DNA of 64,000 nucleotides from Brenneria izadpanahii (GCF_017569925.1 NZ_CP050854.1:4278001-4342000); one strand, 5' to 3'; counted from the stretch's first letter, positions 1 to 12,072 are shown. Notes: a model not told the origin generated them from the sequence alone. Made by a program: numbers and translations.

Positions 1-610
1 ATTGAGCGTGGCTATCGCCCTGGCGCGCGTCAGCCCGTTCCGCTGGCTGAGCGTACCGGCTACCGTGCTGGTTTATGCGGTGCGCGGCATCCCATTGGTT
101 ATGCTGATTTTTTGGGTGTACTTTTTCGTCCCGCTGTTAATCGGCCAGACGGTGAACGGTTTCACCACCATGCTGGTGACGCTGGTGATTTATCAGGCGG
201 CCTATCTCGCGGAGATCATCCGCGCCGGGATCGTCGGCCTGCCCAAAGGCCAGACTGAAGCCGCGCGCGCGGTAGGACTGAGCTATATGCAAACCACCGT
301 AAAAGTGATCCTGCCGCAGGCGCTCTACAACATGATGCCGGCCATGATTAGCCAGTTTGTTTCGACCATAAAAGAGACCTCGCTGGGCTATGTCATCAGC
401 GTGAACGAACTGACGTTCGCCGCTAATCAAATTAACAGCACGCTTCTGACCAAACCGTTCGAAGTCTTCCTGATTCTGACCGTTATTTATTTTTTACTTT
501 GTTTTTCATTAACACAATTAGCTCGTTACGTAGAAAGGCGCATCAATAAAAAACGCGCCGGCGAGAAAAAAACAATAATTACTGAACTATCCACTTCAGC
601 TTCAAGCTGA
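1..610 (+). CDS. Amino-acid ABC transporter permease, 3' part
   Basis: Inner-membrane permease of a polar amino-acid ABC importer (HisMQ/GltJK family). The window opens inside the gene; the frame is set by the codon at bases 2-4, so the N terminus is missing. Several hydrophobic helices are visible, and the loop that docks the ATPase is present with the spacing expected of this family ([16 protein letters not shown], about residues 80-95 of the visible part). The C-terminal tail is basic. The ATPase gene follows after about 30 bases, so the two are co-transcribed. The substrate cannot be read from the sequence. Confidence 0.9.
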   Translation, partial: LSVAIALARVSPFRWLSVPATVLVYAVRGIPLVMLIFWVYFFVPLLIGQTVNGFTTMLVTLVIYQAAYLAEIIRAGIVGLPKGQTEAARAVGLSYMQTTVKVILPQALYNMMPAMISQFVSTIKETSLGYVISVNELTFAANQINSTLLTKPFEVFLILTVIYFLLCFSLTQLARYVERRINKKRAGEKKTIITELSTSASS

Positions 611-641
611 ATGGACAATGAATTCCACACCAGGGAATCTT

Positions 642-1403
642 ATGATGACAAATAACACAACGCGCAAAGTACCAATGATTGTCTTTAAGTCAGTCAATAA
701 ATGGTATGGGGATTATCATGCGCTGAACGATGTGACAGCGCACATTTCCAAAGGCGAAGTAGTGGTTGTTTGCGGCCCTTCCGGGTCGGGAAAATCGACG
801 CTGATCCGTACGGTAAATCGTCTGGAGGATATACAACAGGGGTCGATACAATTTGACGGGCAAGACATTCACTCGCCGGCATTGGATCTGAATAAATTTC
901 GCAGCCATGTCGGATTTGTGTTTCAGAGCTTTAACCTTTTTCCCCACTTATCGGTGGCCGAGAATATTATGCTGGCGCCGGTCAACGTCCTGAAGAAAAA
1001 GAAAAGCGAAGCGCGGGAGCGGGCGAAAGAATTACTCCATCGCGTGGGGCTGGCGACCAAAATCGACGCGTATCCGGGCCAGCTCTCCGGCGGACAGCAG
1101 CAGCGGGTGGCTATCGCCCGCGCATTGGCGATGGATCCGCCCGCCATGCTGTTCGACGAACCGACCAGCGCGCTAGACCCGGAAATGGTCGCCGAAGTGT
1201 TACAGGTAATGAAGAGTCTGGCCAGAGAGGGGATGACCATGATGTGCGTCACGCACGAAATGAATTTCGCCCGTGAAGTAGCCGATCGCGTCTTATTTAT
1301 GGATAACGGATGCCTGGTCGAAACCTCGACCCCGGATGCGTTTTTCTCAAATCCGCAGAGCGAGCGGGCGCGGAAATTCCTTACCGAGCTTCGCTCCCAT
1401 TAG
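642..1403 (+). CDS. Amino-acid ABC transporter ATP-binding protein
   Basis: Cytoplasmic ATPase partner of the permease upstream (GlnQ/HisP family). Walker [11 protein letters not shown]-loop in FQSFNLFPH, signature [15 protein letters not shown], Walker [12 protein letters not shown] and the switch His in VTHEM are all intact. About 253 residues is normal for the family. I chose the ATG at 642, preceded by AGGGAAT, over an ATG at 618 that lacks a good ribosome site. The 642 start leaves the usual short leader before the nucleotide-binding fold. No solute-binding protein gene is visible; it presumably lies upstream of the window. Confidence 0.9.
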   Translation: MMTNNTTRKVPMIVFKSVNKWYGDYHALNDVTAHISKGEVVVVCGPSGSGKSTLIRTVNRLEDIQQGSIQFDGQDIHSPALDLNKFRSHVGFVFQSFNLFPHLSVAENIMLAPVNVLKKKKSEARERAKELLHRVGLATKIDAYPGQLSGGQQQRVAIARALAMDPPAMLFDEPTSALDPEMVAEVLQVMKSLAREGMTMMCVTHEMNFAREVADRVLFMDNGCLVETSTPDAFFSNPQSERARKFLTELRSH

Positions 1404-1538
1404 CGCCGGGAATTACGCCGGTTTACGGAAGGCGGCGTCACGGTTATTGGGCCGGCGTCACAGCGCTTCAATAGGCTGAAACATTACACGGCGGCAGCGC
1501 CGAATGTGAACGCTCAGGAGAGCCTCCCGCCCATCCGG

Positions 1539-2420
1539 CTAGTTGAACACGCCCGTCGATAAATAGCGATCGCCCCGATCGCAGGCTATCGCCACGATAA
1601 CGCTGCCGGGGTTTTCCGCCGCAATACGCAACGCGGCGGAAACCGCGCCGCCGGAGCTGACGCCGCAGAAAATCCCTTCCCGCTGAGCCAGCTGACGCAG
1701 CGAGTTTTCCGCGTCGAGCTGGGAAATATCCAGAATACGGTCGACAAGTTCAGCGTTGAAAATGCCCGGCATATATCCCGGCGACCAGCGCCGAATACCG
1801 GGGATATGGCTTCCCTCCTCCGGCTGTAGCCCCACGGTGACGATCTCGCGGCGTTGCGCTTTCAGGTAACGGCTAACGCCGGTGATGGTGCCGGTGGTTC
1901 CCATACTGGAGACAAAGTGCGTTAATTTCCCCGCGGTCTGCCGCCAGATTTCCGGGCCGGTGGTTAAAAAGTGGGCTAGCGAGTTATCCGGGTTATTAAA
2001 CTGATCCAGGACTTTCCCCTCCCCCGACTGCGCCATCTGCCGGGCTAAATCGCGCGCGCCCTCCATTCCCAGATGCTGACTGACCAAAATCAACTCGGCG
2101 CCATAGGCGCGCATCGCAGTCTGCCGCTCGTAGCTCATATTCTCCGGCATCAGCAAACGCAGGCGATAACCTTTAACCGCCGCAATCATCGCCAACGCAA
2201 TGCCGGTATTACCGCTGGTCGCTTCGATCAACCTGTCGCCCGGCGCGATATCGCCGCGTTTCTCCGCCTGTTGAACCATGGATAACGCGGCGCGATCTTT
2301 TACCGATCCCGCAGGGTTGTTTCCCTCAAGCTTCAGCCAGACCTCGCTGTTCATTCCCTGCGTCAAACGCTGTAATTTCACCAGCGGGGTATTACCAATA
2401 CAATGCTCAAGTGTTGTCAA
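1539..2420 (-). CDS. cysM: Cysteine synthase B (O-acetylserine sulfhydrylase B)
   Basis: PLP enzyme that makes cysteine from O-acetylserine and sulfide or thiosulfate. The PLP lysine lies in NPAGSVKDRAA near residue 42, followed by the substrate loop EATSGNTGIALA and the phosphate-binding region SSMGTTGTITG. Its 293 residues and the start MTTLEHCIGNTPLVKL fit CysM better than CysK, which is about 320 residues. It stands alone here, without the cysPTWA sulfate-transport genes that precede cysM in E. coli. The flanking ABC genes on the other strand are an amino-acid system and not part of the cys regulon. Confidence 0.93.
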   Translation of the reverse strand: MTTLEHCIGNTPLVKLQRLTQGMNSEVWLKLEGNNPAGSVKDRAALSMVQQAEKRGDIAPGDRLIEATSGNTGIALAMIAAVKGYRLRLLMPENMSYERQTAMRAYGAELILVSQHLGMEGARDLARQMAQSGEGKVLDQFNNPDNSLAHFLTTGPEIWRQTAGKLTHFVSSMGTTGTITGVSRYLKAQRREIVTVGLQPEEGSHIPGIRRWSPGYMPGIFNAELVDRILDISQLDAENSLRQLAQREGIFCGVSSGGAVSAALRIAAENPGSVIVAIACDRGDRYLSTGVFN

Positions 2421-2635
2421 AAACCTATCCCCATAAATGTCGTATGCGACGCTTATCAGATGCTCACCGCCCCCTAAATGCCTTTGTTATCATACTCCGT
2501 TATTCATCATTCGGACTACTTCCGACAGATCGATACAGACGGACAACGGCGCTATAGCGGCAAGAGAGGAAGAGATCGATAGGATAAGCCGCCGCGGCAA
2601 GGATCATGACCGGGGCGGCGGCAAAAGCGGGATGA

Positions 2636-3535
2636 TTACAGCGTCAGCAGGCGATCCAGAGAAGGCGCAAAGAAATAGCTGCCGCTCACCGCACGGGTAA
2701 AGCGCAGCATATCGTCACGCTTGCCATCCAGCTCGCCGAACATGCTCAGCAATTGCTGTTCGATATTGCGCAGCCGGGCGCAGTAAGCGATGAAATAAAG
2801 ACCATGCTTGCCGCTTGCCGTACCGTAAGGCAGGCTTTGACGCACGATCTTCAACCCCTTGCCCTCTTCCTTTAAATCAACGCGGCTAACGTGAGACGTA
2901 ACGGGACGCTGCTCAGGCGGGAGCTCTTCGCTATCCTGTTTGGTGCGGCCGATCATCTGTTCCTGCTGCTCGACGCTGAAGCGCTGCCACTGTTTCAGAT
3001 TATGTTCCCAACGCTGGGTAAAGACATAGCTGCCGCCGGCGTCCGGCTGACCGTCAGGAATGATCGCCACATCGTAGCGGGCATCGCCCTGCGGGTTTTC
3101 CGTGCCATCGACAAAGCCGCTTAAATCGCGCTCTTCAACCCAGCGGAAACCGTGTACCTCTTCTTCCACATGTATCGCGCTGCCAAAAGCGGCCAGCGCC
3201 GCCTGCGCCAAGCTGAAATTCACGTCATGCCGCAATGAATGAATATGAATCAGCAGATCGCGTTGGGTCGCCGGCGCCAGCCCTTTGCCCAACGGCGTAA
3301 AAGGCTTCAGTTCCAGAGCGGAGTGTTGGCAATCCAGATCGCGCCACACGTCGCTGCCAAAAGCGAGCACCGCGCCCAGGCCGGCGTCGGGAAACTGCTG
3401 TTGCAGTTCGGACAATACCTGGCAAAACTTTTTACATCCCTGACGAATGGCATCAAATTCCCCCTGGATCATGGCTTCCATATAAATGGCAAAACGGCGG
3501 TGTTCCAGCAAAATACCGCTCTGAATTTGTGTCAT
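2636..3535 (-). CDS. yfeX: Dye-decolorizing (DyP) heme peroxidase YfeX
   Basis: Cytoplasmic heme b peroxidase of the DyP family. The family motif GFVDGTENP is present near residue 145, with the conserved segments [27 protein letters not shown] and LPYGTASG. About 299 residues equals the family length. I start at [12 protein letters not shown], because the E. coli protein starts there and an AGGAAG ribosome site precedes it; an in-frame ATG eight codons upstream adds sequence without family support. E. coli YfeX oxidises porphyrinogens; the cellular substrate is otherwise unsettled. It lies near hemF, which fits a porphyrin role, but with other genes between. Confidence 0.93.
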   Translation of the reverse strand: MTQIQSGILLEHRRFAIYMEAMIQGEFDAIRQGCKKFCQVLSELQQQFPDAGLGAVLAFGSDVWRDLDCQHSALELKPFTPLGKGLAPATQRDLLIHIHSLRHDVNFSLAQAALAAFGSAIHVEEEVHGFRWVEERDLSGFVDGTENPQGDARYDVAIIPDGQPDAGGSYVFTQRWEHNLKQWQRFSVEQQEQMIGRTKQDSEELPPEQRPVTSHVSRVDLKEEGKGLKIVRQSLPYGTASGKHGLYFIAYCARLRNIEQQLLSMFGELDGKRDDMLRFTRAVSGSYFFAPSLDRLLTL

Positions 3536-3735
3536 CTTTGCTTCCTCAATCTTAAGCATGCTTCTTTATTGTTGTCTGCGGTTCAAAATACGCAGCCGCC
3601 TATCATACCGGAAGAGATAAGGTTTTTACTTTGCTTAAACGCAAAATCGCCATGAACGCCGGGTTTCTTACCCATAGCCATCGCCGCAATATCAAAAAAT
3701 ATTTGAATCTCAACAAGAAGGAAAATGCATATTTG

Positions 3736-4230
3736 TTATGAAACTGGGTTTTCCCGCCGTTTTACGCGGATAAGACGCAAAGTCAGCACTTTGGCTATTT
3801 CAGAAAATAACAGCAATCCGAGGTTCAACAGCGCGTGGTGAAAACCGATGACGCCAATCAGCCAGGGAATAAAAGAGAGGGAAGGCGCCGCCGTCAATAG
3901 TCTGAGCGGCGTTTGGAGATACGCCAACGTAACGGCAAAGCGGTGATGACGTAAAAAAAGCCCGGCGGATACCGGAATGGAAAGCGTTAAAATCAGCGAC
4001 AGCCCGAAAAAGACGTCAAGGTAGCCGCCATGAAAAGGACGCAGCCGCCAAAAAGTAAGGACTTCATCGTAAATTGGAATGTTGTTATGCGAAAAATTCA
4101 GCCACAGGTAACGAACGACATAAAAGAGATCCATGATCCCCCAGAAATAAAAAACCGATGCCGCGTTTATCCGCCCCATGACTGAATTCTTCCTTGCCCG
4201 CAAAATAAAGAGTCGGAGCGCCGCAATCAA
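3736..4230 (-). CDS. yfeZ: YfeZ-like inner-membrane protein
   Basis: A 164-residue integral membrane protein with about four hydrophobic segments, a basic N terminus and a basic C-terminal tail (LRLIRVKRRE). Its start codon overlaps the stop of the lipoprotein gene yfeY by four bases (ATGA arrangement), so the two are translationally coupled. The same yfeY-yfeZ pair exists in E. coli next to yfeX, and assignment rests on that order plus the topology. No function is established for the family. About 200 bases separate it from yfeX, so yfeX probably has its own promoter. Confidence 0.75.
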   Translation of the reverse strand: MIAALRLFILRARKNSVMGRINAASVFYFWGIMDLFYVVRYLWLNFSHNNIPIYDEVLTFWRLRPFHGGYLDVFFGLSLILTLSIPVSAGLFLRHHRFAVTLAYLQTPLRLLTAAPSLSFIPWLIGVIGFHHALLNLGLLLFSEIAKVLTLRLIRVKRRENPVS

Positions 4231-4814
4231 TCGCGAGCCTGGGCATGCCAGACGATCTTGCTGACCCGCCAGTCTTTGAGAATATCGTCAGGCGGCATCA
4301 ACCCTTCCGGCCCGTTCCACTCGCCGGAGAACAGATAGCTGACGTGTTTGCTCTGCGGCGCCACACACTCAACGCTTTGGGCGTCATCCCCCTGTCCCGG
4401 CTGACAGGAGCCGAATGCCTTACTGTAGGCCGAACTGAACGCATCGCCGATTTTTACGCCCCACTCACTGTCAATCGCCGCATCCATCACTTCAACTTTC
4501 CGCACATGGCTTTTCGGTTCGCCGCTGATCACCAGCTTCACGTCATTACCGTCCAAGGCTTGATAGAACGCGACCAGTTGACCGTTGTTCGAGCCCATGC
4601 CGCTACGCAGCCGATAGTTATTATCCAGCGCCTCGCGCAAAATGGATTCAGATAACGGCGTACCGGCATTGATCGCGCCGACGCCGGTATCCGTAACTTG
4701 AATCGAGCCGCCGAACCAGTTAAACGGCGACAGGCTGGACCAGGAAAAATTGGACATGGCGCTGCACCCGCTCAGTACCAGCGGTAAACCCAGTAACAGT
4801 GGGCGGAATCTCAT
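4227..4814 (-). CDS. yfeY: RpoE-regulon lipoprotein YfeY (DUF1131)
   Basis: Predicted envelope lipoprotein of 195 residues. The N terminus is a short lipoprotein signal with lipobox LVLSGC, placing the lipidated cysteine near residue 17. The rest matches what I know of YfeY (ITDTGVGAI-like strand, SWxVKIGxxFS, IVWHA near the C terminus). GAGGAG lies 9 bases before the ATG. In E. coli the gene belongs to the sigma-E envelope-stress regulon, and a sigma-E-like promoter is visible upstream here (4873-4900). It is coupled to yfeZ. Biochemical function is unknown. Confidence 0.88.
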   Translation of the reverse strand: MRFRPLLLGLPLVLSGCSAMSNFSWSSLSPFNWFGGSIQVTDTGVGAINAGTPLSESILREALDNNYRLRSGMGSNNGQLVAFYQALDGNDVKLVISGEPKSHVRKVEVMDAAIDSEWGVKIGDAFSSAYSKAFGSCQPGQGDDAQSVECVAPQSKHVSYLFSGEWNGPEGLMPPDDILKDWRVSKIVWHAQARD

Positions 4815-4872
4815 TACATTTACTCCTCAATATTGAACGGCCCCACGATCGGCCGTCGTCACCCGATTCGAG

Positions 4873-4900
4873 TTTGAGTATAGAGTTGACGGAAAGTGCC
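4873..4900 (-). promoter_or_regulatory. Candidate sigma-E promoter of yfeY-yfeZ
   Basis: On the minus strand GGCACTT (4900-4894) is followed after 16 bases by TCAAA (4877-4873). This fits the sigma-E pattern GGAACTT-N15/16-TCAAA with one mismatch in the -35 box. It would give a leader of roughly 50 nt before the yfeY ATG. The regulon membership is known for E. coli; the promoter call here is by eye. Confidence 0.55.
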
Positions 4901-5013
4901 GTAAAAAGCGGGGCAATCTCGCTAAAGATTACCATTAATGATAATGCAGGGAGAAAGCTCAGTAATCCAGAGCCTTCTCTAACAGAGGCGGGAATGGGGC
5001 TGCCGGCGACGGA

Positions 5014-5439
5014 TCAGTACTCCTGATCCTCAATCAGACGTTTACCCAACGTAACGCTGTCCACCATCTCATACTCCAGCTTTTCATACATACCGATAAC
5101 GGCGTCGTTATCTTCACGCACCATCAGATGGATTTTGGGGCAACCGCGAGCGATGAGTTTTTTCTCCAGACGGCTGATCAGCGCATTGGCGATGCCTCTG
5201 CCACGGAAATCCGGGTGAACGCCGAGATAATAGGCCGAGCCGCGATGACCGTCGTAGCCCCCCATAACGGAGCCCACCACTTCGCCGCCGACCTCCGCGA
5301 TCAGAAACAGATCGGGATCGTGATTCAGCTTGCGCTCAATATCCATTTCAGGATCGTTCCACGGACGCAGCAAATCGCAGCGTTCCCAAAGCGTGATCAC
5401 TTCTTCAAAATCATCTTGCCGGAATATGCGGATTTCCAT
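5014..5439 (-). CDS. ypeA: GNAT acetyltransferase YpeA
   Basis: Small acetyl-CoA-dependent N-acetyltransferase (141 residues). The acetyl-CoA pyrophosphate loop reads [13 protein letters not shown] near residue 75-87, and the conserved block [15 protein letters not shown] and the C-terminal [10 protein letters not shown] are diagnostic of YpeA. The start at [13 protein letters not shown] is taken from the E. coli protein; an in-frame Met four codons upstream is possible. The substrate is not known. It is divergent from hemF, the arrangement seen in E. coli apart from amiA, which is absent here. Confidence 0.9.
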   Translation of the reverse strand: MEIRIFRQDDFEEVITLWERCDLLRPWNDPEMDIERKLNHDPDLFLIAEVGGEVVGSVMGGYDGHRGSAYYLGVHPDFRGRGIANALISRLEKKLIARGCPKIHLMVREDNDAVIGMYEKLEYEMVDSVTLGKRLIEDQEY

Positions 5440-5608
5440 CACATTTACCACGTTGCAATTAGGTAAGCTCTGATTATCGCGTGATTTGTGTCAGACGCAA
5501 TATCAAATTGCAGCCAGCCAGTGGAAAGATCCCCAACCAGCCCATTTTTTGACGCATCTGGACCGTTGCGAGCGTCGTTGAAAATCGCTCCCGGCGATTT
5601 TTTATTGA

Positions 5609-6612
<1,004 letters not shown>

Positions 6613-6613
<1 letters not shown>

Positions 6614-7059
6614 TGCAGATTTGGGTCGACGCCGACGCCTGTCCTAACGTCATTAAAGAGGTCTTGTTTCGTGCGGCGGATCGCACCGCCACGCTGACCA
6701 CGCTGGTGGCCAACCAGTCATTGAAAGTGCCGCCATCGCGCTTTATCCGAACTCTGCGCGTCGCCGCCGGATTTGATGTCGCGGACAACGAAATTGTGCG
6801 CCGGGTTGAAAGCGGCGATCTGGTGATCACCAGCGATATTCCGCTGGCTGCCGAAGTGATCGAAAAAGGCGCCGTGGCGCTCAATCCGCGCGGCGAGCGC
6901 TATACGCCGGACACCATCCGCGAACGGCTGAATATGCGCGACTTTATGGACACCATGCGCGCCAGCGGCATCCAGACCGGCGGTCCGGCGACCCTGAGCC
7001 AGCGCGACCGGCAGCAGTTTGCCGGCGAGCTGGATAAGTGGCTTCGGCAATCAATGTAG
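6613..7059 (+). CDS. yaiI: UPF0178 protein YaiI (PIN-like fold)
   Basis: A 148-residue protein of the YaiI/YqxD family. It starts with the family signature [10 protein letters not shown] and carries the acidic pair in [14 protein letters not shown] and the C-terminal [19 protein letters not shown]. The fold is PIN-nuclease-like with conserved acidic residues, but I know of no proven activity. It shares a TAATG junction with hemF, an arrangement different from E. coli, where yaiI lies elsewhere. Confidence 0.9.
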
Positions 7060-7122
7060 TGTCATCGGATATAGAAAAGCCTGCGTCAGCAGGCCAAGTT
7101 TGATAACAAACCTTTTGGTTCT

Positions 7123-7203
7123 AACCCCACCCCAACCCTCCCCCTTCGCAAGAGAGGGCGTTTCGCTCCTCCCCTGATAAGGGGGAGGCCGGGAGGGGGT
7201 CAT
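7123..7203. repeat. GC-rich palindromic intergenic repeat, copy 1
   Basis: Starts with ACCCCACCCCAACCCTCCCC and ends with GGGGGAGGCCGGGAGGGGGT; the two ends are complementary, so the unit folds into one long hairpin. A longer version of the same unit lies at 55553-55654 downstream of nifJ, in the same strand sense. Both sit a few dozen bases after a stop codon. It behaves like a dispersed extragenic palindrome; a role in mRNA end stability is inference. Confidence 0.85.
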
Positions 7204-7260
7204 TAACGGCAATGTTTCGCCCGTTGTCAGCAGGCTCTTAGCTTTGTTGCCAGCCCGCCA

Positions 7261-9540
7261 TTACAGCGGCTGGGTTTGCGCCTCAACCACCGCCAGCGCC
7301 ACCATGTTAACGATGCGGCGCACCGAAGCGATTGGCGTCAGGATATGCACCGGCTTGGAAATCCCCATCAGTACCGGCCCGACGGTGACCCCTTCCGAGG
7401 AGGAAACCCGCAGCAGGTTATAGCTGATGCGCGCCGCTTCCATATTCGGCATGATCAGAATATTGGCCGATCCTTTCAGCGGGCTGTCCGGCATCTGCTC
7501 GCGGCGGATCGCTTCCACCAACGCGGAATCGCCGTGCATTTCGCCGTCAACTTCCAGCTCCGGCGCCAGTTTGTTAATCAGCGCCAGCGCCGCGCGCATT
7601 TTCTGCGCGGTCGGCGAATCCGATGTGCCAAAGCTCGAATGCGACAGCAGAGCGACTTTCGGCTCAATACCGAAACGACGTACGGTGTTCGCCGCCATCA
7701 GGGTGATTTCAGCCAGCTGTTCCGGCGTTGGATCGGGATTGACATAGGTATCGGTGATGAACGTATTTCCGCTTGGCAGCAGCAGCGCATTCATGGCGCC
7801 CGCTACATGCACGCCGTCGCGGTAGCCGAAGACTCTCTCCACCACGTCAAAGTGCTCTTCATAAGTCCCGATGGTGCCGCAGATCAGGGCGTCCGCCTCG
7901 CCGCGCAGCACCATGATGGAACCAATCAGCGTCGGATTACCGATCACTTCGCGCTGGGCTTTCTCCTGCGATACGCCGCGGCGCTTCATGATTTCGAAAT
8001 ACTCGCTCCAGTACTCTTTAAAACGCGGATCGGATTCGTTGTTGACCACCTCGAAGTCTTTACCGATGGTCAATTGCAGGCCCAGCTTTTGCAGACGCAT
8101 TTCAATAACGTTCGGACGTCCGATTAATATCGGGAACGCCAGTCCTAGCGTCACCAGTTCCTGGGTTGCATGCAATACGCGGGGATCTTCCCCTTCGGCC
8201 AGCACCACGCGGCGGGGCTGCTTACGCGCCTGGGAAAAGACCGGTTTCATAAACAGGTTGGTTTTATAAACGAACTGGGTCAGTTTCTCGATATAGGCAT
8301 CGAAGTCTTCGATCGGCCGCGTCGCCACGCCGGAATCCATCGCCGCTTTCGCTACCGCCGGGGCGATTTTGATAATCAGCCGCGGATCGAACGGTTTTGG
8401 TATCAAATACTCCGCGCCGAACGACAGATCCTGATCGCCATAGGCGGAGGCCACCACCTCGCTCTGTTCCGCCAACGCCAGATTAGCGATGGCATGAACG
8501 CACGCCAGCTTCATCTCTTCATTGATGGTGGTGGCGCCCACGTCCAGCGCGCCGCGGAAGATAAACGGGAAGCACAGTACGTTGTTCACCTGATTGGGGT
8601 AGTCGGAACGGCCGGTACAGATAATGGCGTCGGGACGCACTTCTTTAGCCAGCGGCGGCAGAATTTCCGGTTCAGGATTCGCCAGCGCCAGGATCAGCGG
8701 ATTCGGCGCCATGGTTTTCACCATCTCCGGCGTCAATACGCCGGGGCCGGAGCAGCCGAGGAAAATATCGGCATCGGGAATAACGTCCGCCAGCTTGCGC
8801 GCGCCGTTATCGTCGATGGCGTAAGCGGCTTTGGTTTCCGCCATATTCTCTTCACGGCCTTTGTAAATCACGCCGCGCGAGTCGCATACTACGATGTTTT
8901 CGTGCTTCATACCCAGCGCCACCAGCAGGTTCAGGCAGGCAATGGAGGCCGCCCCGGCGCCGGAAACCACCAGACGCACCTCCTCGATCTTTTTCTCCAC
9001 CACGCGCAGCCCGTTCAGCACCGCGGCGGTACAGATAATGGCCGTACCATGCTGATCGTCGTGAAATACCGGAATTTTCATCCGTTCGCGCAGCTTCTTC
9101 TCAATGTAGAAACATTCCGGCGCTTTGATGTCTTCCAGGTTGATACCGCCGAATGTCGGTTCCAGCGCAGCAACCACATCGATCAATTTATCGGGATCCA
9201 GCTCATCGACCTCAATATCGAATACATCAATACCGGAGAATTTTTTAAACAAGACGCCCTTCCCCTCCATCACCGGTTTACCGGCCAGGGCGCCGATGTT
9301 GCCAAGCCCAAGCACGGCCGTCCCGTTGGAGATCACCGCCACCAGATTGCCCCGCGCCGTGTACTTGTAGGCGGCCAGCGGATCTTCGGCGATCTCCAGA
9401 CATGGAGCCGCAACGCCGGGAGAGTACGCCAGAGCGAGATCGCGCTGCGTCGCCAGCGGTTTCGTCGGCGATACCTGAATTTTCCCCGGAACAGGGAACT
9501 GATGGAAATCCAATGCGCTCTGTTTCAGTTGATCGTCCAT
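7261..9540 (-). CDS. maeB: NADP-dependent malic enzyme with phosphotransacetylase-like domain
   Basis: Oxidative decarboxylation of malate to pyruvate, giving NADPH. The 759 residues comprise a malic domain (YSPGVAAPC, substrate-binding [16 protein letters not shown], metal/catalytic region [10 protein letters not shown]), an NAD(P)-binding domain ([23 protein letters not shown]) and, from about residue 430, a domain homologous to phosphate acetyltransferase that in MaeB is regulatory, binding acetyl-CoA. Length equals E. coli MaeB. The gene stands alone, with the palindromic repeat just downstream. Confidence 0.96.
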   Translation of the reverse strand: MDDQLKQSALDFHQFPVPGKIQVSPTKPLATQRDLALAYSPGVAAPCLEIAEDPLAAYKYTARGNLVAVISNGTAVLGLGNIGALAGKPVMEGKGVLFKKFSGIDVFDIEVDELDPDKLIDVVAALEPTFGGINLEDIKAPECFYIEKKLRERMKIPVFHDDQHGTAIICTAAVLNGLRVVEKKIEEVRLVVSGAGAASIACLNLLVALGMKHENIVVCDSRGVIYKGREENMAETKAAYAIDDNGARKLADVIPDADIFLGCSGPGVLTPEMVKTMAPNPLILALANPEPEILPPLAKEVRPDAIICTGRSDYPNQVNNVLCFPFIFRGALDVGATTINEEMKLACVHAIANLALAEQSEVVASAYGDQDLSFGAEYLIPKPFDPRLIIKIAPAVAKAAMDSGVATRPIEDFDAYIEKLTQFVYKTNLFMKPVFSQARKQPRRVVLAEGEDPRVLHATQELVTLGLAFPILIGRPNVIEMRLQKLGLQLTIGKDFEVVNNESDPRFKEYWSEYFEIMKRRGVSQEKAQREVIGNPTLIGSIMVLRGEADALICGTIGTYEEHFDVVERVFGYRDGVHVAGAMNALLLPSGNTFITDTYVNPDPTPEQLAEITLMAANTVRRFGIEPKVALLSHSSFGTSDSPTAQKMRAALALINKLAPELEVDGEMHGDSALVEAIRREQMPDSPLKGSANILIMPNMEAARISYNLLRVSSSEGVTVGPVLMGISKPVHILTPIASVRRIVNMVALAVVEAQTQPL

Positions 9541-9744
9541 TGTTACATCCTTTATCTGTTTTCGTTATGGATAGGGAGGGAGGTCACAGAGGGTCAGTAT
9601 AGTGTGTGTGGTTTGTTAAACTTTGAAGGGCTGCAAAAACCGGAGTTTAATTTCGCTTAATATAGTTAATATAGTTAAATTACCACTGCGGCAATAAGCG
9701 CGGCGCAGTGGATTTCCCTGTCCTGCCACGCCTGAGTGAAGGAA

Positions 9745-10320
9745 CTACGCAAACCATCCCCGAATATAAGCGTGCTGTAGCAGCATAATGGTCTTTGCAT
9801 CTTTAATGCGCCCATCGTTGACCATTTCCATCGCCTGCGTGAAAGGCAACTCCAGCACTTCGATATCTTCATCCTCGACGCCGCCGCCCGAATTGTCATG
9901 ATCGGATTCATCATATTCAGCGGCGAAAAAATATACGCGCTCCGTCACCCCGCCGGGCGACATGTAGGCATCAAACAGCTTTTCCACCTGACCGACCGCA
10001 TAACCGGTCTCTTCTATCGCCTCATTACGGGCGCAGGCTTCCGGCGAATGGTTATCCAGCATGCCGGCGCAGGCCTCCAGCAACATGCCGCTTTCATTGC
10101 CGTTCAGGTAGGTTGGAATACGAAACTGCCGCGTCAGGATAACGGTTCCCTTACGCCGGTTATACAACAGGATGGTCGCCCCATCGCCTCGATCGTAAAC
10201 TTCGCGGATCTGACGGACAGTGCCGCCATCCTTTGTTTTTAAATCAAAAACATACTTATGAAGGATAAACCAATGATCGGACAAAAGTTTCTTTTCGATA
10301 ATGTTAATTGGCGACGACAT
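9745..10320 (-). CDS. nudK: GDP-mannose pyrophosphatase NudK
   Basis: Nudix hydrolase that splits GDP-mannose to GMP and mannose-1-phosphate. The Nudix box lies in [22 protein letters not shown]; the usual Arg in REUxEE is Asn here, where E. coli NudK has Lys, while the metal-binding EExGY remains. Family-specific stretches [30 protein letters not shown] and [16 protein letters not shown] are clear. I start at [11 protein letters not shown]; a Met four codons upstream is also possible. Confidence 0.9.
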   Translation of the reverse strand: MSSPINIIEKKLLSDHWFILHKYVFDLKTKDGGTVRQIREVYDRGDGATILLYNRRKGTVILTRQFRIPTYLNGNESGMLLEACAGMLDNHSPEACARNEAIEETGYAVGQVEKLFDAYMSPGGVTERVYFFAAEYDESDHDNSGGGVEDEDIEVLELPFTQAMEMVNDGRIKDAKTIMLLQHAYIRGWFA

Positions 10321-10388
10321 AACTGAACCCATATAAAAAAGAATCAGTGTCTGATGATAAGATGTGACTTAGCGGAATGCACGCGCCG

Positions 10389-11627
10389 TCACAATCCAAA
10401 AGCCGTACTGACAAGCAGATGGGCGTTAAGCGATACGACAACAAAAACAATCACTTTCCCGGTATTTTGCACCAACCGGCTGTTCACCATATTCCCCATC
10501 AATTCCCGATTGCCGGTAAATGCCAGCAAAGGGATCAGCGCCAGCGCGATGCCAAAACTGAGGATAACCTGGCTCAACACCAATACCCGGGTAGGATCCA
10601 TGCCGGAAAGAATAACAATAAATGATGGCAACATGGTTACGGTACGGCGCACCCACAATGGGATATGGAAGCGAACGAACCCTTGCATAACGACCTGCCC
10701 GGCCAACGTACCGACAACGGTTGAAGAGAGCCCGGCCACCACCAAACTCAGGCCGAAAATAGTCGCCGCCGCTTTGCCCAGTAAAGGCTCCAGCGTCAGA
10801 TAGGCGCGATCCAGATCGACAATATTCTGATTACCGCTGAAATGGAAAGCCGCAGCGGCAGTCGCCATCATCGCCAGGTTCACAAACCCGGCGATGGTCA
10901 TGGCGATGGCTACGTCGACTTTAGTGGCGGAATACCGTTCGGCTTTTGAGTGTTCCCCTTCGTGCTGCGTGAGGGATGAGTGCAGATAAATCACATGGGG
11001 CATAATCGTTGCTCCCAGCACTCCGGCCGCCAGAAAAACCGCGTCTGAAGTCGGCAGGCTGGGAATAACGATCCCTTTGGTCAGAGCGGCCAGCTCAGGC
11101 TGCGAGAACACCAGCTCGACAATGTAGGCCGCGGCGACAAACAGCAACAACCCGCCAATCACCATCTCCATCGGCTTCTGTCCACGCCGTTGCAGCATCA
11201 AAATCAGAAAGGTGGCGATACCGGTGAGGATGGCGCCTTCAAGCAAAGATACGCCCAACAGCAGTTTGAAGCCGATGGCGGCGCCGATGAATTCAGCCAG
11301 ATCGGTCGCCATGGCGATGATCTCGGCCTGAACCCAGTAGATCCAGACGGCGGGCCGCGGAAAACGATCGCGGATTAGTTCAGCCAGGTTTTTACCGGTG
11401 GCGATGCCCAACTTGGCCGATAGCAGTTGAATCAGCATCGCCATAATATTGGCCCACACGACGACCCACAGCAGGGTATAGCCATAGGCGGCGCCGGACT
11501 GAATATTAGTCGCGAAGTTACCTGGATCGATGTAACCAATCGCCGCAATAAACGCCGGCCCCATCAAAGAAAGTTTAATTTTTCTCGATGTGCGGCTTGA
11601 TGATTCGGCGACTCGGCTACCCGGCAT
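10389..11627 (-). CDS. mntH: Proton-coupled Mn(II)/Fe(II) transporter MntH (NRAMP)
   Basis: Inner-membrane NRAMP importer of manganese, 412 residues with about 11 transmembrane helices. The metal-binding motif of TM1 ([13 protein letters not shown]) and that of TM6 ([12 protein letters not shown]) are both intact. AAGGGT precedes the ATG. A GATAATGATTATC palindrome 45-60 bases upstream fits Fur-type or MntR control, as known for E. coli mntH. Imported manganese supports oxidative-stress defence. Confidence 0.95.
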   Translation of the reverse strand: MPGSRVAESSSRTSRKIKLSLMGPAFIAAIGYIDPGNFATNIQSGAAYGYTLLWVVVWANIMAMLIQLLSAKLGIATGKNLAELIRDRFPRPAVWIYWVQAEIIAMATDLAEFIGAAIGFKLLLGVSLLEGAILTGIATFLILMLQRRGQKPMEMVIGGLLLFVAAAYIVELVFSQPELAALTKGIVIPSLPTSDAVFLAAGVLGATIMPHVIYLHSSLTQHEGEHSKAERYSATKVDVAIAMTIAGFVNLAMMATAAAAFHFSGNQNIVDLDRAYLTLEPLLGKAAATIFGLSLVVAGLSSTVVGTLAGQVVMQGFVRFHIPLWVRRTVTMLPSFIVILSGMDPTRVLVLSQVILSFGIALALIPLLAFTGNRELMGNMVNSRLVQNTGKVIVFVVVSLNAHLLVSTAFGL

Positions 11628-11670
11628 AGTATGACCCTTCTAACTCTGTTGTTATATCACTCTCACAGAA

Positions 11671-11692
11671 TCGATAATGATTATCAAGTGCA
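11671..11692 (-). promoter_or_regulatory. Fur/MntR-type operator before mntH
   Basis: GATAATGATTATC at 11673-11685 is a near-palindrome matching the core of the Fur consensus. It lies about 45 bases upstream of the mntH start. E. coli mntH is repressed by both MntR and Fur; which protein binds here cannot be told from sequence. Confidence 0.6.
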
Positions 11693-11797
11693 TTTAGAAT
11701 GGCGATACCAATTCTTTTAATAGGTAAAGATGATGATCTATCAAGACAATAAAAAACACTCTTTTAACAAAAAAACATTAACAAAATATAAACAAAA

Positions 11798-11819
11798 ACC
11801 CCATGCCGAAGCATGGGGT
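11798..11819 (-). terminator. Rho-independent terminator downstream of grpE
   Basis: A nine-base stem ACCCCATGC/GCATGGGGT encloses a CGAA tetraloop. On the minus strand it is followed by TTTTTG and further T-rich sequence, so it ends leftward transcription coming from grpE, about 250 bases away. It also insulates the upstream region of mntH. Confidence 0.85.
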
Positions 11820-12072
11820 CAGTGTGCCGGCAAAGGGCTTTCAAACATTGCCGGATCGTAGGGAAAGAGCAGATCCCCGCCTACTGCCGCGGGGAGGACA
11901 AATACATGCCCGCACGCATAAAAATGGATGCTTTGCCTATTAAGGCCTGCGTCATCACACGCATTTCCCGGCGCTTTCCAATCTCTCCAATACGTGCGTT
12001 ATCCACCCGCAGCCCAGTCGCTTTCAGGCTGCGGAAAACAGACGCGTCAGCGAATTGAAGGATGAAGAATAA
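11820..12072 (-). other. grpE 3' region without a recognised gene
   Basis: Between the terminator and the grpE stop I see no recognised gene. An open frame on the plus strand (11813-12058) and a shorter one on the minus strand have no motif and no convincing ribosome site. A CCCCG/CGGGG stem is present near 11875-11897. This is probably the 3' untranslated part of the grpE mRNA. Confidence 0.4.

Noticed and set aside
8170..9660. 496-codon plus-strand frame inside maeB
   Set aside because: It is antisense to a perfectly conserved malic enzyme gene; the frame is open because of codon bias.
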